A stretch of DNA of 64,000 bases from Mesorhizobium_K sp040049215. Its GTDB lineage: Bacteria > Pseudomonadota > Alphaproteobacteria > Rhizobiales > Rhizobiaceae. This document shows, piece after piece, positions 47,371 through 56,068 of the stretch (position 1 is the first letter of the stretch; the number at the start of each line of letters is the position of its first letter). Position numbers and translations under genes: made by a program. The notes below the pieces were generated by a model. The model saw only the letters and a program-made list of their open reading frames with translations, had not been told where the DNA came from and did not search any database. Location: NCBI RefSeq assembly GCF_040049215.1, contig NZ_JBDZDN010000004.1, forward strand, positions 186,001-250,000. The letters run 5' to 3'.

Positions 47371-47607
47371 ATGGCGAACCAGCGCATCTGGAATCCCGAC
47401 CTCTACGCGGAAGGATCCTGCATCTACGAGGTCGACGGCGACGGCGACCTGGTCGATCTGGTCGGCTGGGCGAAGAACAGCGTGGCCGCCGCCGCCGCCT
47501 TCGCGGAACTCTGCGCCCGCAACCCCGGCACGTCCTACCAGCAGCGGCGCAAGAGCTGGGTCGAGAACGAGCGGATCGTGGGACAGCCGCCGCGAAAAAC
47601 CCAATAA
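47371..47607 (+). CDS. Unknown protein at the right end of the prophage (78 aa)
   Basis: Starts MANQRIWNPDLYAEG. Sequence AEGSCIYEVDGDGDLVDLVG and NERIVGQPPRK suggests a small alpha/beta protein. Being downstream of the late terminator and next to the host junction is the position of lysogeny-expressed morons. No family recognised. Confidence 0.65.
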   Translation: MANQRIWNPDLYAEGSCIYEVDGDGDLVDLVGWAKNSVAAAAAFAELCARNPGTSYQQRRKSWVENERIVGQPPRKTQ

Positions 47608-47619
47608 ATCAATGCCGGG

Positions 47620-48633
47620 CTAGGCTTTCCAGGAGAATGGAATGTGCGGGGGGGCGTCCTTATATCGGGCCTCCGCTACCACCAAATTCCGGGTCCGTTC
47701 CGATAACAAGAACTCGTAAGTCGAGCGGATGCCCGTTTCGAGGCCGATCCTCGGCGTCCATCCCATCGCGGCGATCCTGCTGCTGTCCATCAACTTCCTC
47801 GGAGTCCCGTCCGGTTTGGACGCATCAAGTTCGACAATGCCGCCATAGCCAACGATCCTGCAGATCGTTTCGGCGAGTTCAGAGATCGTCAGGTCGCTGT
47901 CGCTGCCGACATTGACATGCTCGTAGCCCGAATAGCGTTGCATCAGGAAGACCAGAGCCTCGGCGCAGTCGTCGACATGCAGGAACTCGCGGCGCGGCGT
48001 GCCCGTGCCCCAGACTGTGATCGAGGGTGCGCCGGCTATTTTTGCCTCATGCGCCTTGCGGATCAGGGCCGGCATGACGTGGCTCGTCATCAGGTCGAAA
48101 TTGTCGCCGGGTCCGTAGAGGTTCGTCGGCATCGCCGAGATGAAATCCGCGCCATGCTGCAGGCGGTAGGCCTGGCAGAGCTTGATGCCGGCAATCTTGG
48201 CGATGGCATACCATTCGTTCGTCGTCTCGAGCGGTCCGGTGAGCAAGGTATCCTCGCTGATCGGTTGCGGCGCCAATTTCGGGTAGATGCAGGACGAGCC
48301 GAGGAACAGGAGCTTCTCGACACCCGACCGGTGCGCCGCCGAGATGACATTCGCCTCGATCATCAGATTGTCGTAGAGGAAATCGGCCGGGTAGGTCGCG
48401 TTGGCGAGGATGCCGCCGACCTTTGCCGCGGCGAGGAACACGGCATCGGGCCTGTTGGCGGCCATCCATCGATCGACGGCCGCCTGGTCCCTGAGATCGA
48501 GTTCGGACCGCGAAGCCGTCAGCGACGTGCAGCCTTCGCAGGCAAGCCGCCTGACCAGCGCGCTTCCGACCATGCCGTTGTGGCCGCAGACGAAAACCCG
48601 CTTGCCGGCCAGTTGGTAGACCGCCTCAGCCAC
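47620..48633 (-). CDS. fcl: GDP-L-fucose synthase
   Basis: 337 aa. NAD(P)-binding HNGMVGSALVRRL at the N-terminus, short-chain catalytic Ser/Tyr/Lys (GSSCIYPKLAPQPI and NEWYAIAKIAG). Epimerises and reduces GDP-4-keto-6-deoxy-mannose to GDP-L-fucose. It overlaps the gmd stop by 8 bases. In rhizobia this pair feeds lipopolysaccharide or Nod-factor fucosylation (NolK/NoeL); no nod gene is near. It is the first host-type gene right of the prophage, and its stop lies only 13 bases from the last phage gene. Confidence 0.95.
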   Translation of the reverse strand: MAEAVYQLAGKRVFVCGHNGMVGSALVRRLACEGCTSLTASRSELDLRDQAAVDRWMAANRPDAVFLAAAKVGGILANATYPADFLYDNLMIEANVISAAHRSGVEKLLFLGSSCIYPKLAPQPISEDTLLTGPLETTNEWYAIAKIAGIKLCQAYRLQHGADFISAMPTNLYGPGDNFDLMTSHVMPALIRKAHEAKIAGAPSITVWGTGTPRREFLHVDDCAEALVFLMQRYSGYEHVNVGSDSDLTISELAETICRIVGYGGIVELDASKPDGTPRKLMDSSRIAAMGWTPRIGLETGIRSTYEFLLSERTRNLVVAEARYKDAPPHIPFSWKA

Positions 48634-49705
48634 GCTGGTTGGACCTCACCGAAAGCTCGGCCGCGCGGAAGTCGCTAAGCGTCATCTCCTCGACCAGTTC
48701 CTCGAATGACGTCTTCGGCTTCCAGCCCAGTCTGTCGCGCGCCTTGCTGGTGTCGCCGAGCAGCGTTTCCACTTCGGTCGGGCGAAAATAGCGGGGATCT
48801 ACCCGGACGATAACGGCTCCCCCCGGTGCGACGGCTTTCTCCTCCATGCCTTGCCCCTCCCAGGAAAGGCTCATGCCGAGCACCTTGGCGGCCGCGTCGA
48901 CGAAGTCGCGGACGCTGCGTTGGACGCCTGTCGCGATCACGAAGTCGTCTGGCCTGTCCTGCTGAAGCATCTTCCACTGCATCTCGACATAGTCGCGCGC
49001 GTGACCCCAGTCGCGCTTGGCATCGAGGTTGCCCAGAAGGAGTTCGTCCTGCACGCCGAGCTTGATGCGCGCGAGAGCCCGCGTGATCTTGCGGGTAACG
49101 AAAGTTTCGCCGCGCAGTGGAGACTCGTGATTGAACATGATCCCGTTGCAGGCGTAGAGCCCATAGGCTTCGCGGTAGTTCACCGTGATCCAGTAGGCGT
49201 AGAGTTTGGCCACGCCGTAAGGGCTGCGAGGATAGAACGGCGTCGTCTCCGTCTGCGGCGTCTGCTGGACCAGGCCGTAGAGCTCCGACGTGGAAGCTTG
49301 ATAGAACCGGGTTTTGTCCGTCAGCCCCAGGATACGGATCGCCTCCAGGAGGCGTAGCGTTCCGAGCGCATCGGAGTTGGCGGTGTATTCCGGCTCTTCG
49401 AATGACACGGCGACATGGCTTTGGGCGGCAAGGTTGTAGAGTTCGTCGGGTCGCACCTGCTGGATGATATGAGTGAGGCTCGACGAGTCCGTCATGTCGC
49501 CGTGATGGAGGAGGAAGCGGCCGGCTTTGCCTGCCTCGCCGTCGAACAGATGATCGATCCGCGCGGTGTTGAAGAGCGATGTGCGTCGCTTGATCCCGTG
49601 CACGACGTAGCCCTTGCCGAGCAGGAACTCCGCCAGATAGCTGCCGTCCTGACCGGTGACGCCGGTCAGGAGCGCCACTTTGCCGTTGGGTTCGGAGAGA
49701 TGCAT
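48626..49705 (-). CDS. gmd: GDP-mannose 4,6-dehydratase
   Basis: 359 aa. LLTGVTGQDGSYLAEFLLGK (nucleotide-binding), catalytic Tyr/Lys in SPYGVAKLYAYW, and SPLRGETFVTRKITRA typical of GMD. Converts GDP-D-mannose to GDP-4-keto-6-deoxy-D-mannose, the substrate of fcl, with which it forms an operon read leftward from about 49720. Confidence 0.96.
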   Translation of the reverse strand: MHLSEPNGKVALLTGVTGQDGSYLAEFLLGKGYVVHGIKRRTSLFNTARIDHLFDGEAGKAGRFLLHHGDMTDSSSLTHIIQQVRPDELYNLAAQSHVAVSFEEPEYTANSDALGTLRLLEAIRILGLTDKTRFYQASTSELYGLVQQTPQTETTPFYPRSPYGVAKLYAYWITVNYREAYGLYACNGIMFNHESPLRGETFVTRKITRALARIKLGVQDELLLGNLDAKRDWGHARDYVEMQWKMLQQDRPDDFVIATGVQRSVRDFVDAAAKVLGMSLSWEGQGMEEKAVAPGGAVIVRVDPRYFRPTEVETLLGDTSKARDRLGWKPKTSFEELVEEMTLSDFRAAELSVRSNQRG

Positions 49706-49982
49706 CGCGATGCCTTTTGGGAGGAACTCAACAACGCGCCCCGTAATACCATGTCAGGTCTCGACAGGCGCTGCACTGGCTTGATCCTGGACATGTCAAG
49801 TCAGACTGGCCCCGATCCTCAAGCTCGACCCCTCCAACCCCTCTACCGTCCAGGGGTCCATGCTCGACAGGCTTCGCTCGAATATCCCAAGTGCGCCTTG
49901 CGCCGCCGCCATCGCCCGGCAACCGGCCAGCGCCAGGGGCCGCGGCGCTTGATGCGCTGATTGGTTTGGCCAGCCGGCGCAA

Positions 49983-50288
49983 TCAGATTCCTGACCCATA
50001 GAGCTCCTCGGCGTCCTCCCCCGCCCAGGGAGTCGGCAGGTCGGACTCCTTGTCCAGATTTGCTCCTGGTAGCGGCATCCAGCATTTCAGCTCCGGATCC
50101 GCATATCCGATCACCTGTCCGGGGTGGGAATCGGAGGCGCGCCAGCCTTCGATGCCGAACTGGTCCGCTCTCGACCAATAGGCGACATCGACTTCGGCCG
50201 GGCCCTGTTCGGACGGGCGGACGGTCACCAGGATCCTGCTGCCGTCCTTCGGCGCGTTTGACATGTGGCGCCAGCGAGGTTCGTCCAC
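49983..50288 (-). CDS. Small conserved-type protein (101 aa)
   Basis: GTG start with GGGGAGGAG 6 bases upstream. WRHMSNAPKDGSRILVTVRP and ELKCWMPLP resemble the short WxPM-S-AP-DG proteins common in rhizobial chromosomes and prophages. Followed (leftward) by 277 bases without a gene before gmd, in which I see nothing beyond a probable gmd promoter. Function unknown. Confidence 0.65.
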   Translation of the reverse strand: MDEPRWRHMSNAPKDGSRILVTVRPSEQGPAEVDVAYWSRADQFGIEGWRASDSHPGQVIGYADPELKCWMPLPGANLDKESDLPTPWAGEDAEELYGSGI

Positions 50289-50310
50289 CGGTCTCCTCCC
50301 CTTTCAAGGC

Positions 50311-50496
50311 TCAATCCCGTTCGAAGTCCGCCCATCTTATTGCCGTGCCTGCGGTGGGGGCAACCTCGCCTGCCTCGATAACCACCAGCTTTCCGACGGT
50401 GCGCGGCGCCGGGATCCAAGCCCGCCAGCGCGCCCCGCGCTCGCCTAGCTCCGTGGTCCTGCCGGCCCGATACAGGTTTCCGGCCAGCCTAACCGC
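50311..50496 (-). pseudogene. Possible remnant of a small gene without a start codon
   Basis: A minus-strand frame open between TAG at 50497-50499 and TGA at 50311-50313 reads GNLYRAGRTTELGERGARWR then AWIPAPRTVGKLVVIEAGEV, ending RWADFERD. It looks protein-like and ends 23 bases before the GTG of the next gene, but has no ATG/GTG/TTG except a late GTG. It may be a truncated partner gene of 49983-50288 or a non-coding frame. Confidence 0.35.
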
Positions 50497-51172
50497 CTAT
50501 CCAGCGGTCATAGTCCGAGACCAGAAGGTGCAGCGGCGCCGCGTCCTCCTCGATGTTCGAGAAGCGGCCGATCGGCTTTTCGAAAATATTATCCGTAAGG
50601 TCGTCATTGACCGTCGAGACCTCGCCGATCAGCACGTCGCCGCCTTCGCCCCAGAAGGCATGCCAGACGCCGGGAAGCAGGGTCACGCTCTCGCCCGGAT
50701 CGAGCTTGAGCAGCCCTCCGGCCGGCAGCTTGCGCACCACCCCGTCTGTCGGCACCGTCACCTCGGCCTTGCGGTCGATGCCGCCGTCCGTATCCGGCAT
50801 GAACAGTTCCAGCACCAGCTTTCCGCCGCCACGGTTGATGATGTCCTCCGCCTTCACCACGTGCCGGTGCATCGGCGACAGCTGGTCCTTGCGCGAGATC
50901 ATGATCTTCTCTGCATAGAGCATGCCCTTGCCGCGCGACAAATCCTCGGCGCGCCCGTTGCGCACGGTGAAGAGGAACAGGCCGAGTTCGTCGAACTCTT
51001 CCTCGCCGTAATCGGTGATGTCCCAGCCGAGCCGCGCATCGACGATGCCTGCCGGCTTCTTCGCCTTGAGCTCGTCCGGCGACCAGTAGGCGAAAGGCGG
51101 CATCACATAGCCGAAGGACCGGATGAAGGCGTCGCCTTCGCGAATGATCTCGTTGATGCGCGACCGTTTCAT
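50489..51172 (-). CDS. D-lyxose ketol-isomerase family protein
   Basis: 227 aa from MKRSRINEIIREGD (GGGAGGATCGG upstream). The cupin fold is visible with metal ligands in SPMHRHVVKAEDIINRGGG and LLPGVWHAFWGEGGDVL. Family members interconvert D-lyxose and D-xylulose or related sugars. Single gene, divergent from visN. No transport gene nearby. Confidence 0.85.
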   Translation of the reverse strand: MKRSRINEIIREGDAFIRSFGYVMPPFAYWSPDELKAKKPAGIVDARLGWDITDYGEEEFDELGLFLFTVRNGRAEDLSRGKGMLYAEKIMISRKDQLSPMHRHVVKAEDIINRGGGKLVLELFMPDTDGGIDRKAEVTVPTDGVVRKLPAGGLLKLDPGESVTLLPGVWHAFWGEGGDVLIGEVSTVNDDLTDNIFEKPIGRFSNIEEDAAPLHLLVSDYDRWIGG

Positions 51173-51567
51173 CCGATCCTCCCGATCTTGTTTGCGAGAG
51201 CGGAGCAATGCCCCGGAACGGCGGGATTCGCAAGCAGGCGACGATTTGGACCGCAGCCCGGGTGGTCCCCGAGTCTCGCTGGGATTCGCATTTCAGGCTT
51301 TTGTCAATCGGGGTTTGATGTCCGATTCGTCTGCGGCTAGATTAGACCCGAATCAGCCGTCCTCGGGGGGCCGGCGGACCACCAGATCTCTGACCTTCCG
51401 GATCGCTCCGGTGCAGGGCCTCGGCCGGGTGCGCAAGCTTCCCCGATTCGGCGGATCGCGCTTGCGGCGTCGGTGTCCTGCGTTTCTTCCAGTTAGACGA
51501 GTTGAACAGCGGCCCTGGCACGCCAGGGCTGGACAGAGGACGATTCCGGCAGAACGGCTCAATCTTA
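51173..51567. promoter_or_regulatory. Gene-free divergent region upstream of visN
   Basis: 395 bases between the isomerase start (leftward) and visN start (rightward) with no convincing gene. It must hold the visNR promoter. I see no clear palindromic operator. In S. meliloti-type clusters fliF occupies this place; no fliF sequence is present here. Confidence 0.6.
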
Positions 51568-52278
51568 ATGCAACTTGCTCTGGCCGCCCCTTCGCAACCG
51601 AACCAACTGGCCGTCCGGCTGGCCTCGCGAGGCGATCTCACCGCCTTCCTTATGGACCTCACCGCCGAGATCGGCGCCGACGCCTACATGCTCGTCGCGA
51701 TCCTGCACGATCAGGACCAGAATGCGGCCCGCATCCTGGCCTCCAACTGGATCCATGACGCGATCGAACTCGTCGGTCATCGGCTGATCGCAAACCTGGC
51801 GCAGGTACCGGCAGCCGGGCTGGGGGCGCGGCCGCGCGGCTTGCTCACGGCTGAAGCTCCGGCGCTGCCCGGCTTGCTCACCGGCGAAGAGGTCAAGCTG
51901 CTCGACGTGCTTGGCCACCGCGAGATCTACCCGCTGAGGGTGCAGGCCGGCCGCCACCGCTATTTCTTGCTCTTCTCGGCGGAAGAGACCGGCAGGATCG
52001 ACCAGGCCGCGCTCACGGGCGCGCAGGTACGTTGCTGCTATGCGCTGTCGCAGATACCGGGACTGCTTCGCGCCGCCGTCGCCCAGGACCCGTTGTCGGA
52101 CCGCGAGCGCGAATGCCTGATCTGGGTGTCAGAAGGCAAGACCACCGACGAGGTGGCGCTGATTCTCGGCGTGTCGGGCAACACGGTGAACAGTTACATC
52201 ACCCATGCGATCCAGAAGCTGTCCGCAAGCAACCGCGCGATGGCGATCGCTACCGCGATCAGGAGCGGCATCATTTGA
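51568..52278 (+). CDS. visN: LuxR-type flagellar master regulator VisN
   Basis: 236 aa. Ligand-binding-type N-terminus and a C-terminal LuxR HTH (LSDRERECLIWVSEGKTTDE, VSGNTVNSYITHAIQKL). With VisR it activates rem and the flagellar/chemotaxis genes in rhizobia. Identified by the tandem LuxR pair at the head of a flagellar cluster. The start at MQLALAAP lacks a strong ribosome site; an upstream ATG at 51502 is in frame. Confidence 0.88.
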   Translation: MQLALAAPSQPNQLAVRLASRGDLTAFLMDLTAEIGADAYMLVAILHDQDQNAARILASNWIHDAIELVGHRLIANLAQVPAAGLGARPRGLLTAEAPALPGLLTGEEVKLLDVLGHREIYPLRVQAGRHRYFLLFSAEETGRIDQAALTGAQVRCCYALSQIPGLLRAAVAQDPLSDRERECLIWVSEGKTTDEVALILGVSGNTVNSYITHAIQKLSASNRAMAIATAIRSGII

Positions 52279-53045
52279 GCGACGCCGCCGAAGTCAGTGA
52301 GGTCGTCCAATCGCTCTTCGGCGAGCGGCAAACGCCCTTCGGCGTCTCGCTCGGCCGCGACACGCACCGCACCGTCACGATCCCGGACGCGGTGCGGCGC
52401 TGCCGCTGGATCGCCGTCGACATCAACGCGTCGGGCTTCACCCTGCTCTTTTCCGGTCCGTCTGCCGAGCGGCCGTTTCTGGCGCCCTGCTTCGATTCCC
52501 GATATCCCGGCGTCTCAGCCGAGACCAGGTTGATCTCGGGCGAGGACCGGTTCGGGCTCGTCAGGCATGCCCGAGCCTCAAGCGTGCCCTGCGTATGGGA
52601 TGATCTGCCGGGCTCGGTCTCATCGTCCTCGTTGAACGCCCTGACATGGACGACGAGGATCGAGCCGCCCGCCGCCGGCACCTGCGGCATCGTTTTCCCC
52701 GTCCATGCCGAACGCGGGCAATGCGGTTTCGTGATCTTCCTCGGATCGGAAATCACGCTTGCGCCCAATGCCATGTTCGATATTCACGCCCGCTGCTTCT
52801 CGCTTTTCGATGCGGTTGCCCGCATGCGGCCGGGCGAAAGCGCGAAATTTCCGTCAATATCGAAACGCGAGCTCGAATGCCTCAAGCTCACGGCGAATGG
52901 CTACACCAGCGAAGAGATTGCACGACTGCTCAAGCTGTCCGTGCACACCGCCAACCAGTATCTCACCAACACCGCGCAGAAGCTGAATGCCGTCAACCGC
53001 ATGCACGCGGTCGCAAAGGCTCTGCGCATGGGCCTGATAGAGTAG
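52275..53045 (+). CDS. visR: LuxR-type flagellar master regulator VisR
   Basis: 256 aa from TTG in a TTGA overlap with visN, so translation is coupled and roughly stoichiometric, fitting a VisN-VisR heterodimer. C-terminal HTH SISKRELECLKLTANGYTSE, LSVHTANQYLTNTAQKL. Converges on the next gene with a 2-base gap. Confidence 0.88.
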   Translation: MSDAAEVSEVVQSLFGERQTPFGVSLGRDTHRTVTIPDAVRRCRWIAVDINASGFTLLFSGPSAERPFLAPCFDSRYPGVSAETRLISGEDRFGLVRHARASSVPCVWDDLPGSVSSSSLNALTWTTRIEPPAAGTCGIVFPVHAERGQCGFVIFLGSEITLAPNAMFDIHARCFSLFDAVARMRPGESAKFPSISKRELECLKLTANGYTSEEIARLLKLSVHTANQYLTNTAQKLNAVNRMHAVAKALRMGLIE

Positions 53046-53047
53046 TA

Positions 53048-53485
53048 TCAGCGCTGGCCGGCGGCCTCCGTCTTGCGGATGCGCGCGCCGTGGATGGCGT
53101 CGACCAGAAACGCCGTATTGCGCATCGGATCGGGGTCGGGCCGGTCGAACGCCACGTAGTTCACTTCGACCGAAGCCGCCCTGTCCTCGAGCCGCAGTGC
53201 GAAATAGACCGTCGCGCCCGCGGGCCGCAATTCGAGATCGAGTACGATGCGCGGCGGCTCCGACCACCCGACATGCGCCTCGCCGCCGTGCCCGAGCTTG
53301 AGCGTGCCCGGCATGAAGAAGAGTTCGGCTGCCGAGTCGACGATGTCAGAAACGGTCGCGAAATGCTCCAGCCGGATGAAGGCGATGTAGTCGGCGACGT
53401 CGACCAGGCGCAATTCGCCGACCACCTCCTTGATGGCTTCCGCGACGATCGCCTCGCGCGATGATGAATGCGGCTGTCGGTTCAT
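53048..53485 (-). CDS. Conserved flagellar-cluster protein of unknown function
   Basis: 145 aa. DYIAFIRLEHFATVSDIVDS, LKLGHGGEAHVGW and PRIVLDLELRPAGATVYFAL; soluble alpha/beta protein. Its start overlaps the flhB stop, so it ends the motA-fliM-fliN-fliG-flhB operon. The same position holds an unnamed gene in other rhizobia. Confidence 0.75.
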   Translation of the reverse strand: MNRQPHSSSREAIVAEAIKEVVGELRLVDVADYIAFIRLEHFATVSDIVDSAAELFFMPGTLKLGHGGEAHVGWSEPPRIVLDLELRPAGATVYFALRLEDRAASVEVNYVAFDRPDPDPMRNTAFLVDAIHGARIRKTEAAGQR

Positions 53486-54561
53486 TGGACTTTGCGCTTG
53501 GCCTTGCTTGCGTAGACGACCCGGATCAGTTCGGCGACCGCCTGGTAGAACTGTTGCGGGATCACGCTATCGACCGAAACTTGCTTGTACATGGAGCGGG
53601 CCAGCGCCACGTCCTCGAACACCGCGATATTGTTGGCCTCGGCGATCTCGCGGATCTTCAGCGCCACCAGGTCCTGTCCCTTTGCCAGCACCACCGGCGC
53701 GCTGTCTTCCTCGCGTACATATCTCAGCGCGATCGCATAGTGCGTCGGGTTGGCGATGACCAGCGTGGCGCGCGGCACGGCCGTCATCATGCGTCGGCGC
53801 GCCCTGTCCCGCGCGAGCGACCGCAGCCGCGACTTGACGATCGGATCGCCTTCCGACTGCTTCAACTCGTCCTTGACTTCCTGCTTGGTCATCTTGAGGT
53901 CCTGGCGCCAATGGAAACGCGACCAGACGAGGTCGACCGCGGCGATCAGGCCCATCACGACGACGATCGAGATCAATATGTCGATCGTCATGCCGCGGAC
54001 CACCAGCACGTAGTCCGGCGTCTGCGTCAGCATGCCTGCAAGGAATTGCCTCAGGCTGTCCGACAGCACGAAGCTGAGAACCACCAGGGAAAAGCCGAGC
54101 TTGCCCAGCGACTTCAGGAACTCGACGAAACCCTGCGCGCCGAACAGGCGCTTCCAGCCCTTGGCCAGCGAAATGCGCGATGCTTGCGGGCGGATGCGTT
54201 CGCCGACGAATTGCGGCAGGTTCTGGAAGGCCGAGGCGCCGACGCCGGCCACCACCAGCAGGACAAGCAGGCTTGCCACCGCCTTGCCGATCTCCATCGT
54301 GACGACGCGCGACAGCGCCACCACGTCGTTGGCCGTGTCCATCGGCCAGGCGTCGGGTTTTTCAAGGAAGATGGAGAGGAACGTCCCGAGCTCCATGATG
54401 GAGTTGCCGGCGAAGAAAACGATGAAGAGCAGTATGGCGACGAAGGAGGCGAGGATCCCGGTTTCACGCGAATGCGGCAACTGGCCCTTCTCGACCGTGT
54501 CGCGAATCTTCTTCTCTGTTGCCTCTTCGGTTTTGCTGTCCTTGTCGACTCCCTCAGCCAT
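53482..54561 (-). CDS. flhB: Flagellar export gate protein FlhB
   Basis: 359 aa. Four membrane spans (SFVAILLFIVFFAGNSIMEL etc.) followed by a cytoplasmic domain with the self-cleavage motif NPTH in LVIANPTHYAIALRY. Controls the switch of export substrates from rod/hook to filament. Confidence 0.96.
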   Translation of the reverse strand: MAEGVDKDSKTEEATEKKIRDTVEKGQLPHSRETGILASFVAILLFIVFFAGNSIMELGTFLSIFLEKPDAWPMDTANDVVALSRVVTMEIGKAVASLLVLLVVAGVGASAFQNLPQFVGERIRPQASRISLAKGWKRLFGAQGFVEFLKSLGKLGFSLVVLSFVLSDSLRQFLAGMLTQTPDYVLVVRGMTIDILISIVVVMGLIAAVDLVWSRFHWRQDLKMTKQEVKDELKQSEGDPIVKSRLRSLARDRARRRMMTAVPRATLVIANPTHYAIALRYVREEDSAPVVLAKGQDLVALKIREIAEANNIAVFEDVALARSMYKQVSVDSVIPQQFYQAVAELIRVVYASKAKRKVQ

Positions 54562-54613
54562 GGCCGGACCTCAGCGCTTCCAAAGCATGGGGATACAATG
54601 CGGGGATCCTGAC

Positions 54614-55627
54614 CTAGGCAGCCGCGCTTTGTGTGCTGGGCAGCTCGAACGTGCCTTCACGGGCCATGCGGATGGCGCCGGCAGCGATGGCCTTGCGGGC
54701 CCTGACGATATCTACCGCGGCGATGCTCTCGGAACCTTGGCCGAGCTCGGATTCGATCATGCGGCGGGCGCGCGCTCCGATCGATGACAGCACGGCTTCG
54801 GCAAGTGCTGCCGGAGCGTTGCGAAGCGCCAGCGTCACGAGCTCGGTCGAGATGCTGTCGAACAGCGCGACCCGCGCCTTCTGCGTCAGATGGACGACGT
54901 CCTCGAAAGCGAACAGCCGCGATCTCAGCGATTGCATGTCCGGCGCACCCGACTGTTCGAGATCCTGGATCACCTCGTCGAGCTTGTCCTTGTCCATCTC
55001 GTTCAGCACGCTGGCGACGCGGATCTGGCCGGCGGAGGTGTCGCGCACCGCGCTCTCGCCGAGCAGCCTGGTGCGCAACTGTTCCTCGATGATCCCGGTC
55101 GCGACCTCCGGTATCGCAGCCATGGACATCATGCGCTTGACGACTTCGTTGCGCGCTCCCTTGTCGAGCGTCAGCAGCGCATTCGCCGCGGCCGCGGGCG
55201 ACAGCTTGGACAGCACGAGCGCGGCGGTCTGCGGATGCTCCTCCGCCATGAACGCGCCCAGCCGGGCCGGGTCGAGCTTCTCTATGTCGGGCCAGACCGG
55301 CGCCGGCCTCTCCTGCACCGCCACGGGCTGCTCCACGCCCATCAGCGCGCTGATCTCCTCGGGCGTGAGCGATTCGTTGATGATCGTGTCCATGCGGTCG
55401 CCCGAATCGAGCAGCCCCGCGCCCTCGGCGAATTCAGACTCGAACTCCGCGACGATCTTCTCAAGATCCGCCTGGCTGATCGTGCGCAGCAGCCGGGCGC
55501 CTTCCACCAGCGCCTTCAGCTCTTCCTGCTTGAAGAACTTCAAGAGCTTGCTGGCCGATGGCTTGCCCATCGCCACCAGGATCGCCGCGGCCTTCTGCGT
55601 CCGCGTCATCTCCTCCGCGGTGCTCAT
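54614..55627 (-). CDS. fliG: Flagellar motor switch protein FliG
   Basis: 337 aa. EEHPQTAALVLSKLSPAAAA is the family middle-domain signature; the C-terminal domain carries the charged helix that contacts MotA. Interacts with FliM/FliN encoded upstream in the same operon and with FliF, which is not in the window. Confidence 0.95.
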   Translation of the reverse strand: MSTAEEMTRTQKAAAILVAMGKPSASKLLKFFKQEELKALVEGARLLRTISQADLEKIVAEFESEFAEGAGLLDSGDRMDTIINESLTPEEISALMGVEQPVAVQERPAPVWPDIEKLDPARLGAFMAEEHPQTAALVLSKLSPAAAANALLTLDKGARNEVVKRMMSMAAIPEVATGIIEEQLRTRLLGESAVRDTSAGQIRVASVLNEMDKDKLDEVIQDLEQSGAPDMQSLRSRLFAFEDVVHLTQKARVALFDSISTELVTLALRNAPAALAEAVLSSIGARARRMIESELGQGSESIAAVDIVRARKAIAAGAIRMAREGTFELPSTQSAAA

Positions 55628-55652
55628 GCGGACGCTCTCCCGCCGAATGCCA

Positions 55653-56039
55653 TCAGGCCGGTTTCGTCGCGCTGACCTCGGTCAGCCTGATGCCGAAGCG
55701 CGACGGGTCGTTGTCGAGCACGATGATCTCGCCGCGCGCGATGCGCCGTCCGTTGACGGTCACGTCCACCGGCTCGCCGATGCGCCGGTTCAACGCGACG
55801 GTCGAACCTTTCTGTAGGCCCATCAGATCGGAGACCGCCATTTCGGTGCTGCCGAGCACGATCTGGATCTCGACGGGAATATCCATGATGAGCGAGGAGT
55901 TGGGGCTGACCGGGATAGCGCTGGGCTGAACCGGCGGTCGCTGCTGCTCCTCATGCAGCACATCGCGCAACTCCTCGATTGCGCGGTTCAGCTGTTCCTG
56001 CGAGGCGCCCTGGTTCAACGCGGCATTGCCTGGCGTCAT
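55653..56039 (-). CDS. fliN: Flagellar motor switch protein FliN
   Basis: 128 aa. The SpoA/C-ring domain occupies residues 50-125 (IMDIPVEIQIVLGSTEMAVS, GEPVDVTVNGRRIARGEIIV). The N-terminal 40 residues are Gln/Pro-rich. 25 bases before fliG in the same operon. Confidence 0.93.
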   Translation of the reverse strand: MTPGNAALNQGASQEQLNRAIEELRDVLHEEQQRPPVQPSAIPVSPNSSLIMDIPVEIQIVLGSTEMAVSDLMGLQKGSTVALNRRIGEPVDVTVNGRRIARGEIIVLDNDPSRFGIRLTEVSATKPA

Positions 56040-56068
56040 CGGTGTTCTCCAATCTCCGCCGGTACCGC

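Larger units (their letters stand above)
1..47619. mobile_element. Prophage (HK97-like head, siphovirus-type tail), left end outside window
   Basis: A continuous lambda-like layout is visible: leftward operon ending in a serine integrase, immunity region, rightward early/replication/methylation genes, then packaging, head, tail, fibre and lysis genes, all unbroken. The left attachment site lies left of base 1 because the integrase gene is cut by the window edge. The right boundary is inferred between the last phage-like gene (stop at 47607) and the end of the fcl gene (47620). Packaging, head, tail and lysis modules are complete, so it may be inducible. That is an inference from gene content only. 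Confidence 0.9.

Noticed and set aside
49706..49982. Open frames on both strands in the gap upstream of gmd
   Set aside because: Low-quality Arg-rich translations in several frames; more likely the promoter region of gmd.
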